This document shows positions 12,604-24,073 of a stretch of 64,000 nt of DNA, piece after piece. Position 1 is the stretch's first letter. Each line of letters begins with the position of its first letter. This DNA comes from Hyaloraphidium curvatum (lineage: Eukaryota > Monoblepharomycota > Hyaloraphidiomycetes > Hyaloraphidiales > Hyaloraphidiaceae). The stretch spans positions 558,001-622,000 of the forward strand of contig JAIVFI010000003.1 in the NCBI GenBank assembly GCA_025558095.1, written 5' to 3'. Made by a program: the position numbers and the translations under genes. Under the pieces are notes generated by a model. It ran no database searches. It was not told where the DNA came from and saw nothing but the letters and a program-made list of their open reading frames with translations.

Positions 12604-13924
12604 CTACCGTCTCCCGCCCTCCCTCCTTCTCGTCTCCTCCCTGTCCTTCTGAGCTTGCTGCTCAGACTTCCTCCGCCGCTGCTGGCGCTCGTGCTCGGCC
12701 ACGGCAGCCGCGTACTCGCCTCCCTCGGCCCTCTGGCCCATCCACCTCTCCCCGAGAACCTCCTCCACCGCCCGCGCCATCCCCATCGCGAGCGCCCCCT
12801 CCGCCGTGTTTTCCTGGCCGATGGCACCGTCTGCCGCCGACGTCAGCTCGGCCAGAGCTCGTACCAGCTTGCGCACGGGCACGCCCTGGAGACGTGGCAC
12901 GAGCGCGTCGGCGGTGCGGCGCACGAAGGCACCGACGGTGCCTCCGACGGCGGATCCGATGGCGTCGCGGGGAGAGATGCGGGAAGATTCGACTGCGGGG
13001 ATCCGGCCATCGAGGGGAACGGCGAGGAGCTCGGGGAGCAGGAAGCGGCGCTTGATCGCCCTCTCGATCTGAAAAGACGGACCCTAAGCATCAGAGAGCC
13101 ACACGGTCTTGACCACCAATCCTCACCTCGTCCGGCAGATCCTTTTCGGTGTGCACTCCATCCTCGGCGTCGGGTGCAAAGCGCTCGAGCTGCTCGCGCA
13201 GCGCCTGCGCCTCCGCCAGCCTTGTTGCCTCCCGCTCTGCCGCAAACCGATCCGCGTCCTCCTCGTTCTTCCTCTGCCAGTCCTCCACGTGGCGGTCGTG
13301 ATGGTGCAGGCGCCTCCGTTCCATCGGTCTCTGCCCCTGCTCCGCGAGAACGAGCTCCTGTTGCCGATCGATCGCCTCCTTCTCCCCCTTCGCCATCCTT
13401 TTCTCTTCGCGCTCCCTCCGCCCAGGATTTTTGGCTTCACTCTTTTTGCGCCTCCCTTCATCGGGCCCCGGCACGATCCCCGACGCCGCCTCGGGTGCGG
13501 GTGCGGGAGGCGCAGGGGGCGGCGAGGGCGGAAGGCGGGAAAGCGGCACCGCGGGAGGCGGAAGAGGACGACGAGCGCGCGGTAGGGCCGGCGGAGGAGG
13601 AGCGAGAGTACCGAGGGGCACGAATTGGGGGTTGCAGTCCGAGGGCGCGGAGGTAAACGCGTCGAGGGCGGGTCGCGCGACGGTGAGGTCGAACTCCTCC
13701 TCTGCACGCGATCGCCACCCGTGCGCCATGTGCGGAAGCCAGTCTGCGCTCGCGCCGTCCCACGGCTCGGCGAGCCTGGTCCACGGGCCGCCGTCGAGGG
13801 CGAGCCGCCAGACGGAGCCGTCGGGCCGCACCAGGCACCACCCGCTGTCCAGGCCGGGCAGGCCGGGCAGGCCGCGGACGTACGCGCACCCCACGGCGTC
13901 GCCAGGCAGCGTCGAGCGGTCCAT
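12604..13924 (-). CDS. Hypothetical proline-rich, coiled-coil protein
   Basis: Two exons, joined by splicing out GTGAGGATTG...TTTTCAG, which joins DLPDE to IERAIKRRFLLPELLAVPL. The N-terminal about 90 residues look globular (SGWCLVRPDGSVWRLALDGG; WLPHMAHGWRSRAEEEFDL). A proline-rich linker follows, then a long charged helical region (RKKSEAKNPGRREREEKRMA...). The second exon has a Gly/Ala-rich stretch (RDAIGSAVGGTVGAFVRR) and a basic coiled-coil end (AAVAEHERQQRRRKSEQQAQ). I do not recognise the family. A plus-strand open frame over the same DNA lacks any family signal and is judged antisense. Confidence 0.6.
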
Positions 13925-14922
13925 GGCGGGTCGTCGGGGGGTGTCGATTCACCGATCTCTGATCACGAGGGGAGAGGGCGCTGCGGCGGGATCGGTGTCC
14001 CGCGATCGAACCGGCGAACGCGGCCCCGGATCAAACAGCGTGGGCGCGTGCCCCGCCCCTTCCGACAGTCTCATCGCGCGCGGAAAGGCCGCGCAAGGCA
14101 GTCCCGCCGCGGCGCGCGTCCGCCCGCACGGCGGGGAGGCGTCCCGCGTTCGAACCCGCCGACGGGGTCGCGGCACCTCGTCCGCCCGCAGGTTCGTGCC
14201 CGGACCGAATCTCAGCCCTCTTTTGGACCGCCGCTTCCGTGGGAACGCGCGGCAGTGTTCCACGCGCAGGGCGAACGGCGCGCAGTCAGAGGAGAACCGC
14301 TGTCGGGGTCCACGGTCCCTGCGTGGGCCGGCTTGTCGGCGCCTCGCACCATGCCTCTCTCGACCACGTCGTCGGCGCACAACTGCATGTGCGGCGCTAT
14401 GGATCGCGTTCTGACCCGCTCTTCCCTCCCCCCCAGGTACACCGACGCTCGCCCGGCGCGCGTGCGAAACCGCACCGCAGCACGAGTCGAGTCCGGCACT
14501 GAGGCGAAGGTGAGAACGCGGGAAAGGCGTAGAATCTGCGGCCTGCAAGGCCCCCGGAAATGTCGGAAAGCGACGGTGGCTTTTTCGCGGGGCCGGCGGC
14601 CACGGAAGCGTGTCTGCGCGACGGGTGGGCGCTGAGCGGTGCGAGAGCACGGCTGGTTACCTGGATATGCCAAATTCGTGCTGTCGATCCATGTGTGAAC
14701 ACGGGGAGGCACGACCGATGTAACTTCTCCGTTTTGCGGTGGGGTGGCGGTCCCGTGCTTCGGCCGGGCCGCAGGGGGGGAACCTATGCCGGATTCCGGC
14801 AGGGGTCACCTCAGGCATAGATTTCCGATTCTGCGCGGTGCTCGCGATGCGTGTAGAGGCATGGGAGGAATGGTTCCGACGCTCAACGATCCCTGCGTCC
14901 CTGCACAGCCTCATCCGCCGAA
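13925..14922. other. GC-rich intergenic region, no gene seen
   Basis: About 1 kb between two divergent genes. Long open frames exist on both strands, as expected at this GC content, but none shows domain-like composition or a family match. TTCGAA-containing stretches near 14010 and 14150 resemble tRNA T-loops, but the flanking arms do not pair. Confidence 0.6.
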
Positions 14923-17590
14923 ATGTCGAGTCGCCCGAGCAGAAGCACGTCGAAGCGCAAACAGCAGGAAGACGCCAACGGTAAGATATGCTATGCAGGA
15001 ACGGCTTCCATCGCTGACCGGAGATCTCAGACCCCAACGCCAGCGCCAAGCCCAACGCCAAGGAGCCACGCCTCGGCAGCGCAGAGCCCAGAGGCGAGCA
15101 GGTCCAGGAACGTCAGCGGCCCAAGCGCAGGGTCGGCAAGGAACCCAAGGGTGCGTTTCCGAGTGCAACTTGTTGCGCAGCGTCTGTTGACCAGTCGTCG
15201 GGCTCCTCAGCGATCGAGGTCGAACCCCATGACCTCGCCCCGCAGAATCGCGACGTTGTGGTCGACGTCGATTCACGCTGGCTTCAAGCTGCTTCCGACG
15301 TGGAGGGGATGAAAAGCGTCAACGTCCTTCTACGCAAGCTCTCGGCGAGGGACGCACTTGGCGGGAAAATGCCGCCGCCAGTGATCTTTCTGTCAACAGC
15401 TCTGCTTGCTCAGTTCGGGGGCATCGAGGACGTCGAAGGCCTGCAAAAATGCATTTCTGTACTCGCAAACGTCCAGATCAAGTCCCTGGAACACGGCATG
15501 GGGGTATTCAACCGATTCATCCGCGAGGCCTGGTACCCTGCCGCAGCGGAAAAGAAGTTGACGTTCGAACACTCGAATGATTCCCTGTGGAACGTGCTTC
15601 TCTGCGCCGGTGTCACCGAGGCGGGCCGCAAGGCGCTGGTTGGTCGCACGGACGAGGCGGTCCGAACCTTCAAGGGCCACGAGGGCCTCCACGATGCGGC
15701 TCACAACCTGCCGAGCTCATGGAGGGACGGCTTCAACCCGAATCAAGGAATCTCGTCACTCCAATTTCAGTTCTCCAGTTCACTTTACCGCGGAGGCGGC
15801 ACGGCAAAGCAAGTGACGCTCTGCCTTTCGGCCGCCACGTTGAAACGGTTCAACACCGGTGTGGAAGAACCCCCGCAAGCCCTGGAGGACATCCTGCTAT
15901 TCCTGGCAAACGAATCCAAGGACATGGAAGTGCAGCTTGCTCTTGTGCAGCACGCCCTCGGGGTCTTCAACAAAACCGCGATTGCAGACGGAAAGACGTG
16001 GTCCTCGGAGGAGAAGCTCCGGGCGGCCGCCTTCCGTGCGATGATGTGCACGGACGAGGTGGTTCTCGGAAGGCTTCTGGTGGCAGTGACGGCAGGCGAG
16101 TGTTTTCGTTCGTGTTTAGACCGGTTACCGACCGAATGCCCGTAGCGCCCGCTCGGAATCCTACTGGCGGAAGCTGCGAAAACCCGGGATGTCAAGCTGA
16201 ACAAACCTCCAATCACTGGCACGAAATGAGACAGGGCGACGACACAATCCTAGTGTGCGGCGCCTGTGCACGTCATTTCTACGATTTCGAGGAGCTCCCG
16301 GTTCGGGATCCCGATGACGTCAAAAGGCTCCGCGCTCTGGCAACCGATCCACACCTGGCTGCGCAGCGCACTCGGGAGTTGATCGATAACCGGCCGAGAA
16401 CCGACAACTCCTCGGACTGCACGATTTGCGGCGGACAATTCAGAACCCGTGTGACTTTGGTGAAGACGTGGCCAAAGTCCGGCTCTGACGTTCCCGGGGT
16501 AATCAAGATGGCCGTGCGCCGAGGGCACGAGACCGCTGGCCTCGGCGAGGAGGGCACGGAAGTGCACATCAACGTCCTTTGCGCCACGAAGCTCTTGGGC
16601 GTCCAGTACGATCAGCTGCGGGACCGCCTGTTCCTCAAGGGCACGTGGATGTTCGGCACTGAGGCCCATCACTTCGCGAACTTCGCGCCGCCGCCAGACC
16701 TGAGGTCAGATTTCCCCGACTACTCCAACGAGATTCTCGATGACTTTGAGGACTCTCCCGAGGCGTTGATGAGGGAAATCGCGGCGTTCGCCGGTTGGAC
16801 TCGGACTCTGCCCGAGGGGTGGGAGGCGAAGCTTGCCACCGAGGACGGGTTGGAGGTCGGGGGGGTTTGCTGGCGAAGCAAAGATGCTGTCCTCTGTGCG
16901 CGCTTCGGAGGCATCTGGTTCGACATGAGTTTCGCCAAGGCGCGCGGAATCTCGGTGGCCGATGTCGAAAAGGACCGCGAGGAAGGCGCAATGGCGGGAC
17001 ACGCGAATCCCGCCGGCGCCTACGACGGCATGATGAGGCGCGGCTTCATCCCTTCGGCTGCGTGCACGTCGACCTGGTGCGGTATCTGGGCCGGCGCCTC
17101 GGTTGGCTACCTCCGAGTTTGGGATCCCGCCCGTGCAATATCCGCCGGTATCGGCCATTGCACCAGCAAGGCAGACCGCGCGGGAAACGTTTTGGACGGT
17201 GTGAACATTTGGGCACTTGCTGATTCGGAACGCGTGGTGATGGGCGAGGGCAAGGTGGCTCCGAAGGAGAGCAATTCGGGATGGGACTTTGACAAGTCGC
17301 TCAGGGGAACCTATGAGCACCGCGATTACGATGCCGAGGCATCTGTGAACGCGGCGATCAACGCCCAAGACCAATTCCGGGGCGGCTGCAACGCCGTTTG
17401 GGTCAGGCTGTGCGGGCAAGACTGCCTGCGTGTGCAGCAGGCTTGCCCCTCCTACATCTCGATCTGCACCGACGAGGGCCTTCGGGTCCTGGGTCTGAAG
17501 AGGGAGGACGCGGAAAGGGCACGGAAGGTGTGGGGTTCCTTCAGGATGCGGTTCTGTATCAAGCTTAGGAACCCGAGGCCGCAGTTCTGA
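14923..17590 (+). CDS. Unknown protein with GATA-like zinc finger
   Basis: Four inferred exons. A basic start (MSSRPSRSTSKRKQQEDAND) is followed by a polar linker, then a helical domain of about 290 residues (VDSRWLQAASDVEGMKSVNV; QLALVQHALGVFNKTAIADG). A probable GC-AG intron (16096-16145) leads to a finger C-x4-C-x20-C-x2-C (CENPGCQAEQTSNHWHEMR, then VCGACARHFYDF), close to GATA-type spacing. A second CTICGGQF...C region and a Trp/Gly-rich C-terminal domain (GWTRTLPEGWEAKL; YDGMMRRGFIPSAACTSTWC) follow, ending CIKLRNPRPQF. About 830 residues. DNA-binding regulator is a guess from the finger alone; no overall family is recognised. It could be two genes if the GC-AG junction is wrong. Confidence 0.65.
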
Positions 17591-17931
17591 ATACCAACGG
17601 CAGAGTACCAAACGGCAGCGTTGACCAGCTTGACGTCGACCACGTCCGCGACGTCTTGGGCCAGGCTAGCAGGTGGTCGCCAGTCAAGATTGCCGGAGAG
17701 AAGCCCAAGATGCGGCCCGTCCACCATAATCGTCATCTGATCCGGACATCGTTCAATGGAAGACCAACGAGATCGCGCAGGGCCAACGTCATTCTTATCT
17801 TCGAACAGTCCGAAAGAGCTCAGGACGCTTTGCCTTTTTGGAGTGATGGCGACACCGCTCCGAACACGCCCGCCGCCGCCTTGCGCTCCGCAAGCGCGAC
17901 ACAGCATTCGCTGCTGGTGTCGTGACGGCTA
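17591..17931. other. Intergenic, upstream of PRA1
   Basis: 341 bp. Just before the PRA1 ATG it shares AGCATTCG and CGGCTAATGG with the region upstream of 11497, so the duplication includes some 5' flank. Nothing else recognised. Confidence 0.5.
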
Positions 17932-18090
17932 ATGGCCGTGCAGACCGAGGGTCCCGCCGAACCTCTTCTGAAGCCCGCGGAAGCGGCTCCTGCTTCTGTC
18001 CCTGGTCCAGTCGCCGCAACAATGACCAACAGTGCTGCGGCCGCCACGATACCCGGCGGATTCTTACAATCTGTCTCGGAAACCACCACG
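17922..18090 (+). repeat. Duplicated PRA1 5' segment, copy B (source gene)
   Basis: Counterpart of 11487-11690. Here the segment continues into an intact PRA1 reading frame, so this copy is the likely source. Confidence 0.75.
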
Positions 18091-18698
18091 GGCATACTGA
18101 CACAAGACAGAATCTCTCTCTTGAAGAAGTACTCGAACGACTCGTTGGCGAAGCTGCGGGCCTGGCGGGACTTCTTCGACCGAACGAGGTTCTCCAAGCC
18201 TGCAAACCTGCAGCAGGTTTCGACCCGGGTCAACTTCAACCTCCAATATTTCCAGAGCAACTACCTCCTCATTATCCTGGGACTGCTGATATACACGCTC
18301 ATGTGTGTGAAGCTCGCGGTGATCCCGGCCAGCTGTTGACGTCCCTGTTCTGCCAGCACGAACCTCTTCCTCACCCTGACCCTCGTCATCCTCCTCGTCT
18401 CTATCTTCAACATCTCTCGGATGACGCCCAACACGCACACTCCCATTTTCGGGACCCGGCTCGTCCTCACGCAGCAACAGGCCTACGTCATTCTTGGCGT
18501 TTGTGTCATCCCGCTGCTGTGGATCTCTTCTGCCGGCTCTGGTTAGTAGCAGCGCGTGCCGGCATTGCTGACGGTGTTAACGGGCCCCTATTCTCGTCAG
18601 CCATCTTCTGGATCATCGGTGGCGGCTCCTTTATCATTCTTTCTCACGCGGCGCTGCTTGAGCCCACAGTGGAGAGTGGATTCGAGAATCCGGTCTAA
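17932..18698 (+). CDS. PRA1: PRA1-family (prenylated Rab acceptor) membrane protein
   Basis: Three exons, about 210 residues. A Pro/Ala-rich N-terminus is followed by the PRA1 core: LAKLRAWRDFFDRTRFSKP, VSTRVNFNLQYFQSNYLLII, and hydrophobic hairpins LGLLIYTLITNLFLTLTLV and QAYVILGVCVIPLLWISSAG, ending in AIFWIIGGGSFIILSHAALL. The introns (GTGTGTGAAG...CTGCCAG and GTTAGTAG...CGTCAG) restore the frame exactly. By family it sits in Golgi/ER membranes and helps deliver prenylated Rab GTPases. Its first about 50 codons are duplicated at 11497. Confidence 0.9.
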
Positions 18699-18902
18699 GC
18701 GGTCGGCTGAGGCTCGGTGTTGGGGCAATACTTCGGACATGTGCTCATTGGCGAGGCGGATCATCATTCCCGTACTGTAGTCCTCCTATAGAACGTCTTT
18801 CCATTACGCTGTGATATCTTTCGATCGAGCAACATACATCAGAAAACAATCAAGACATACAGCTTCCTCCGACACCACGCCGCAGCCTCCTCCGAAGCAA
18901 CT

Positions 18903-21900
18903 TCACTTCGCAATCCCCTTGTCATCCAGCGCCTTTGCGCTGATTGCAGCGATCCTGTCCTTGAACGCCTTGCCCACAACCGCCCGGTACTGCCCGATCG
19001 TCTGCACGAGCTCCCCCACATCCTTGGCGTCCTGGGCCGCGAGCCAGTACTGGTCGCGCAAGGTCATGGCGTGCACTGAGTCGGCCTGACCCGGCGGGGT
19101 GGGAAGCAGCACCAAGCGAGCAAACTGGTCCACGCGTTCGTCCGACCACCCGCGGCCCTCGGTTTTGCGCCGCGACTTGCCGCGCAGCTCGTCCTGCGGG
19201 AGCACCAGGTCGGGCTCCGATTGTGGGGCAAGCGGGACCTGCTGCAGCTCCGCGATCGCACGCTCCGCGTCCTCGCCCTCGATGCCCACGGCGGCCAGCG
19301 CTGCGCGGCACCGTTCCACCACGGCGGCCGAATCGTCCCGGTAGAGCGCCTCGCTCGCCGCGAGCCGGCCTCCGGTCTTGTCGATCGTCTGGTAAACGTC
19401 GTAGCTCACGCCCGGCGGGATCGGTTCCAGGTTAGACGGCGTCACGCAGGTCATGTCCACCTCCTTGCGCAGGCAGTGGTCAATGTCCACGGCCGAAAAG
19501 AACGCCACCGACTGCGCGAACTTCGGTGAGGAACGCAATGTTAAAGCAGAGGGGTTCAACGTACCAGGGGAAGATCGTCGATCCCGCAAGCGCTGGCAAA
19601 CATGGACCTGACCCAAAGGTTGGAGATCTGCAGCGCCAGCGCGGCGCGGTGCTGGTCCTCCTCCGTCACGAGGAACCGCAGCTCGTCGTGGATGGTGATC
19701 ATGAGGCGGCAGTTGATGCCGAACCGCTTGGAGACGTACTGCACGCTTGCAAGGAGCATGTGCAGGTAATCCACGCCCGAGGACTGGACGACCCAGTTGA
19801 CGCGCGACGTCAGATACTACAGCGACGGGGCGGTTGCTGAGCCTGGGGACCAGTCTGCATGCAAGCGAATGGGCCCACCTGGTTCTTAACGTTCTCCGGC
19901 AGAAGCGCGTTCGGGATCTCGCAACCCAGCACCGGCGTCTTGGGCTGTGCGTCCGCTGCGACCTCCTCCATCTGGTTGAAGAGGAAGGACTCGGTGCCCC
20001 CGAAGTGGAATTTACGCAGGAACGGGTTGCCCGCCCCCTGCCCCTTGAGCTCGAACGACGATGTCTTGCCCTTGGTGCTGGCGAACAGCGCCGACGCCTT
20101 TTCCATAGCCCCCGCCTCGTCGATATCCGGGTTGAACTGCATGAGCAGCTGCCGCGTGTGCTTGAGGCCAGCGCCGTAGATGCGCGAGTAGTTGAAGATC
20201 TTCGCCTGGTCTCTCGAGATGCCGAGAATCTGAGCCGTGCGCGAGTGCACGTCCGTCCCCTCGGCTTTGGTCCCCTGCAGCGTCATCCACCCGATGGCCG
20301 TGCCGCCGTGGATGCCGACCTGCTTGTCGCCGAGCAGGCTGGCGATCCACAGCTCCTGCGAGTCCACGTCGGCGCCCACGATCTTGTACCCCTCGGGCGC
20401 CGCGATCTGCGCCTTGAGCTCGGACCCGATGCGGTTCTTCTTGGCGTTAGACGCCGTCATCCACGTCTTTTCCACCGCGCGGCGGGTGACTGTGCCCATG
20501 GCCACGACCTGCGGCACGATGGCGCCGCCCTGGTTGTCCGGCCGCAGCGGGTACCCGAGCTCGCTGCGCGAAGGATCGTCCGCGTCGGGCACGGACGAGC
20601 GGATGACAAACTGCTCCGCGACCCGCATCCGGTTGCCGAGCCAGTAGGTGCACTCGGCGTTTGTCCGCAGGATCGTCTTGGCGTCGGGGTACTCGCTCGA
20701 CAGCACGCCGTCCTCGAAGGCCTGGATGAAGGCCTTGCTCAGCGGGTTGCCCACGTTGTTGCCCTCGCCGTCCTTGTGCGGGATGCGGATGTAGATGTGG
20801 TCCGTGTCCGCCGCGGCCACGGGATCGAGGACGTGGCCCGAGGGGCGGTTGTCGGGGTCGGCCGTGAAAAGCACCGGGACGCCCTTGCCGGCTCTCTCGG
20901 ACTCCTCCTTCGGCACGCGGTAGGTCCACCCGATCTCGGAACAGTAGTAGAGCGGGAAGCCGCGCCACTGCAGTCGCAGCAGGTACGGCACGCAGCGCTT
21001 GCTCGTCGTGAGCCGGATGCGCTTCTCCCCCGCGTCCCACAGGTCCGCGTACCACCGCGGCTTGCCGTTGGTAGCCCGCTGCTTCGGCGTCGGAGACGAC
21101 GTGGCCTTTTTCGGGACCACGGGCTCCCAGTCCAGGTTGCGCAGCCACGGGTCGTCCTTCCACGAACCGTCGTCCATGTGGTCCCGGATGGCCGTCTCGG
21201 CGAGGCGGACCAGGGTCGCCTCGATTTCCGCCGCGCGAGTGCGGTACGCCTCCTCTGAGCGCTCCCCGTACTGCTTCCAGCGCGAGTCGGTGGGCAGGAA
21301 GGCAGACCCCATGCTGAGCATGCCGGCGAACGAAACGGGGTGGGGGCACTTCTCAAGGAACTTTGGCAGGACCACCTTGTACACCTCGTGCGTGGTCAGG
21401 ACGTCGGTGGCGCAGTACTTGAAGAGGGTCTGAAAGTCCTCACGCACGTCCTCGAGGCTGCCCGTGACGAACACGTCGCGGGGCGCCTTGTCGAGCTTGC
21501 GCTTGAGGTAAAGGTTCGTGACCCACTCGAGCGAAGACATGGCGGACGTTTCGATCCACGCCAGCGTGGGGTCGGAAGGGCTCGGAGAGCCCTCGAGAAG
21601 GGTAAACTCGGCGTCGGCGGGCGGCCCGCCCTCGTCGAGCTCGGGAACCGCGCCGGCCTCCTCGCCCGCCAGCGCGGCCGCCGCGTCGGCCGCCGCGCGT
21701 TTCTGGTAGGCCAGCCAGATGCCGCGCTGCTGGGACGACAGGCCGCCGACGGCCGAGTGCAGCGACATGGTGTCGACGAAGCGCGTCCGCGTGCCGTCCA
21801 AATGGTACTCTTCCCAGGTCCGCGCGCGGTCGTAGCCCACGTTGTGGCCCACCACAAGCCGCTCGGTCCTGCGGTCGCCCAGCGAGATGAGCTTGGCGCG

Positions 21901-22704
21901 CAGCGGCAGGTCCGCGATGGCGTCGTCTTCGGCAAACAGGCAGGGTGACACCCAGCCGTACCAGGCCTCTGAGCTCGCGGCGCAGGCCATGACGGGCAGC
22001 GGGCCCTCGAGCACGACCGTTTCTACGTCGAACACGATCTCGCGCTCGAGCGGCGCTTCCACGGGCTGGGACGATCCGTCGGGCAGGTACCGCGTCCAGC
22101 CGGGCCTCTTGCTCCAGCGTTCGGGCATCGGGGGCAGGTCCGCGCCGGCCAGCCTCGAGGCCATGGCGCGGTACGGCATGGCCTCGTGCATGCCGACGGC
22201 GTGCATGTGCTCGGCGATCGAGTTGCCCAGCAGGGGCGGCAGCGCCAGGTCGACCGCCGGCACGCGCGAGGTCTTTCTGTTCTCGAGGCCGTGGCGCCTC
22301 AGGTGCTTGCGCGACGTGTACACCTGCTCGGGGTGCGGCGCGCGGCGCGGCGGCGGGAACAGCTGCGAATGCAGCGCCGGCGGCAGCATCTGGATGCCGA
22401 CGTGGTTCGTCCGCAGCGCGGGGTCGGCGGCCTCGCCAACGACGGCCTGCGCGGCAGCCTGCTTCGTCGCCTGGTCCGTCCCCGCCTTAACGCCTTCTTT
22501 TGCTTTTGTGTCCCGCGGCTTAAGCTCCGGAGCCTTTGGCGGCGGCGGCCTGGGAGGCGAACGCGCCCGGTCGGGCGGCCGCGGCGGCAGGCGCGTCTGC
22601 TTCCCCGGCAGCGCGTCCTGTCGCCGCCGCTGCGCGACCACGGCGCACGGCGCGCCCACCGCCCGCCGCAGCGGCGCCAGCGGCACGGAACGGGGAAGCC
22701 GCAT
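18903..22704 (-). CDS. POLG: Mitochondrial DNA polymerase gamma catalytic subunit
   Basis: Replicates mitochondrial DNA. Exons are 19879-22704, 19565-19814 and 18903-19520, about 1,230 residues. The Arg-rich N-terminus ([19 protein letters not shown]) fits mitochondrial import. Proofreading exonuclease motifs: I FDVET (about 225-229), [28 protein letters not shown]. Family-A polymerase motifs: [49 protein letters not shown]. After intron 1 the conserved [19 protein letters not shown] continues the frame. All key residues are present, so it should be an active proofreading enzyme. It is divergent from MGM101 across 416 bp. Confidence 0.97.
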
Positions 22705-23120
22705 GGTGCTTCGGGGGACGCAACTCGGTTGTGCTGCGGACGATCAGCGCTGGTCCGGAGTCGGGCGGCCAACCAAGTCTAGGCAAGGCGGGCCCAGGGA
22801 AGAAGTCACCTACTTCCTGAGGAAATCAAAGTGCCTTACTTGCAATCCGCGTGATGCCGGTGTCCGTCGGCTGTCCGATCCCCTCGTGTCTCTCCGTCTC
22901 TCCCCGAAGAAGTGAAGGCCTGCAGTGTCCGCTCAACCCAAGATCTGGGCCTCAATTCCGAGGGACATGCAGTCAACTGTACCTCAGTGAAGCTGCAACG
23001 GTGGGAAAACGCGCCTTCCATGGTTCGAGTGACGCCTCCACTCCTGAAGTCGTCGCGGCCCCGGGCAGGGCCCGTCGTCCCACCGATCGCCGTCCGCACC
23101 GCCTTCCGACGCGTCCAACG
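22705..23120. promoter_or_regulatory. Shared 5' region of POLG and MGM101
   Basis: 416 bp separate the start codons of two mtDNA-maintenance genes transcribed outward. This layout would allow co-regulation from one bidirectional promoter. No specific binding site is claimed. Confidence 0.45.
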
Positions 23121-24073
23121 ATGCGGCCACCCGTCTCCCTCCTCCGCCCGCTCTCGGGGCGCCCCTTCTCGTCGGCCCCCCTCGCGCGGCAGGCCCGCCC
23201 GCCCGCGCCCGCGGACCACGAGTACAAGGCGCAGCACGAGGAGCGCCCGCCCGCGGACCTGTCGCAGTCCTTCGCGGGCATCTCCGAGTCCGCGTTCCCG
23301 CCCGAGGCGACAGAAGTGCTGCTGGCGGAGGTAGACGCGGTAGACGTGGAGGTGCTGCCGGGTACTTTGGGGCTCGTTCTCGCGGCGAGGCAACGGACTG
23401 ACGCCGGCGCGCTTCCCGCCAGACGGCGTGCCGTACCTGCCGGAAATCAAGTACCGGCGGATACTGAACAAAGGTGGCGCGCGTTTCTCGCCCCCTGAAG
23501 GCCGCATCTGATCCCACTCGTTCGATCCAGCCTTCGGACCGGGCGGCTGGGCGCTGGTGCCCCGCAGCCGGCATCGGATCACGGACAAGACCGTGGAGCG
23601 CGAGTACGCGCTGTTCTGCCTTGGCCGCTTTGTTAGCCAGGCCGTCGGCGACGCCGCGTGGGTCTCCCCGCCGCCTCCTCTTCCCTTCCAGCCCGCTCAC
23701 GCCCCGTTCCCTCAGATACTTCGACAAATCCGGCATCGCAACCGCCACCGAGGCCGCCAAATCCAAGGCCCTCATGCGCACCTGCAAGGACCTCGGGGTG
23801 GCGTCGCAGCTGTGGGACCCGCTGTGGGTGCGCGCGTTCAGGGAGAACGAGTGCGAAAGGGTGGCGGTGGAGCACGTGCGGACGAGGCAGCAGAACCGGG
23901 TGTGGAGGAAGAAGGGCGGGGAGGTTGGGTACCCGTGGGAGGAGGTCAAGGCGGGAGCATCGTCGGGGGGCCCGAGGACGTGGGTTTCGGGGACTGGGAC
24001 GAGGACTTTCGGAACGTCGGGCACGGGCTACACGGGATCTGCAGGGGCAGCGAAGACCTATTACAAGAAGTAA
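23121..24073 (+). CDS. MGM101: Mitochondrial genome maintenance protein Mgm101
   Basis: Single-strand annealing protein of the mitochondrial nucleoid, needed to keep mtDNA. Exons are 23121-23361, 23423-23473, 23531-23657 and 23716-24073. The N-terminus is Arg/Ser-rich (MRPPVSLLRPLSGRPFSSAP), typical of a presequence. The core is highly conserved: LSQSFAGISESAFPPEA, LPEIKYRRILNKAFGPGGW, EREYALFCLGRFVSQA, then YFDKSGIATATEAAKSKALM and RTCKDLGVASQLWDPLWV. The C-terminal tail is Gly/Thr-rich low complexity (WVSGTGTRTFGTSGTGYTGS), longer than in yeast. The family is chiefly fungal. Confidence 0.94.

Noticed and set aside
14000-14170. tRNA-like TTCGAA/TTCGAT boxes
   Set aside because: The 5-bp T-arm stems do not pair and no D-arm or acceptor stem can be drawn.
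13431-14414. 327-codon plus-strand frame
   Set aside because: Overlaps the minus-strand coiled-coil gene and continues through an intergenic region with no family-like content.
19834-21258. 474-codon plus-strand open frame
   Set aside because: Exactly antisense to the POLG exon; Arg/Leu/Val/His-rich composition typical of GC-rich complements; no domain.
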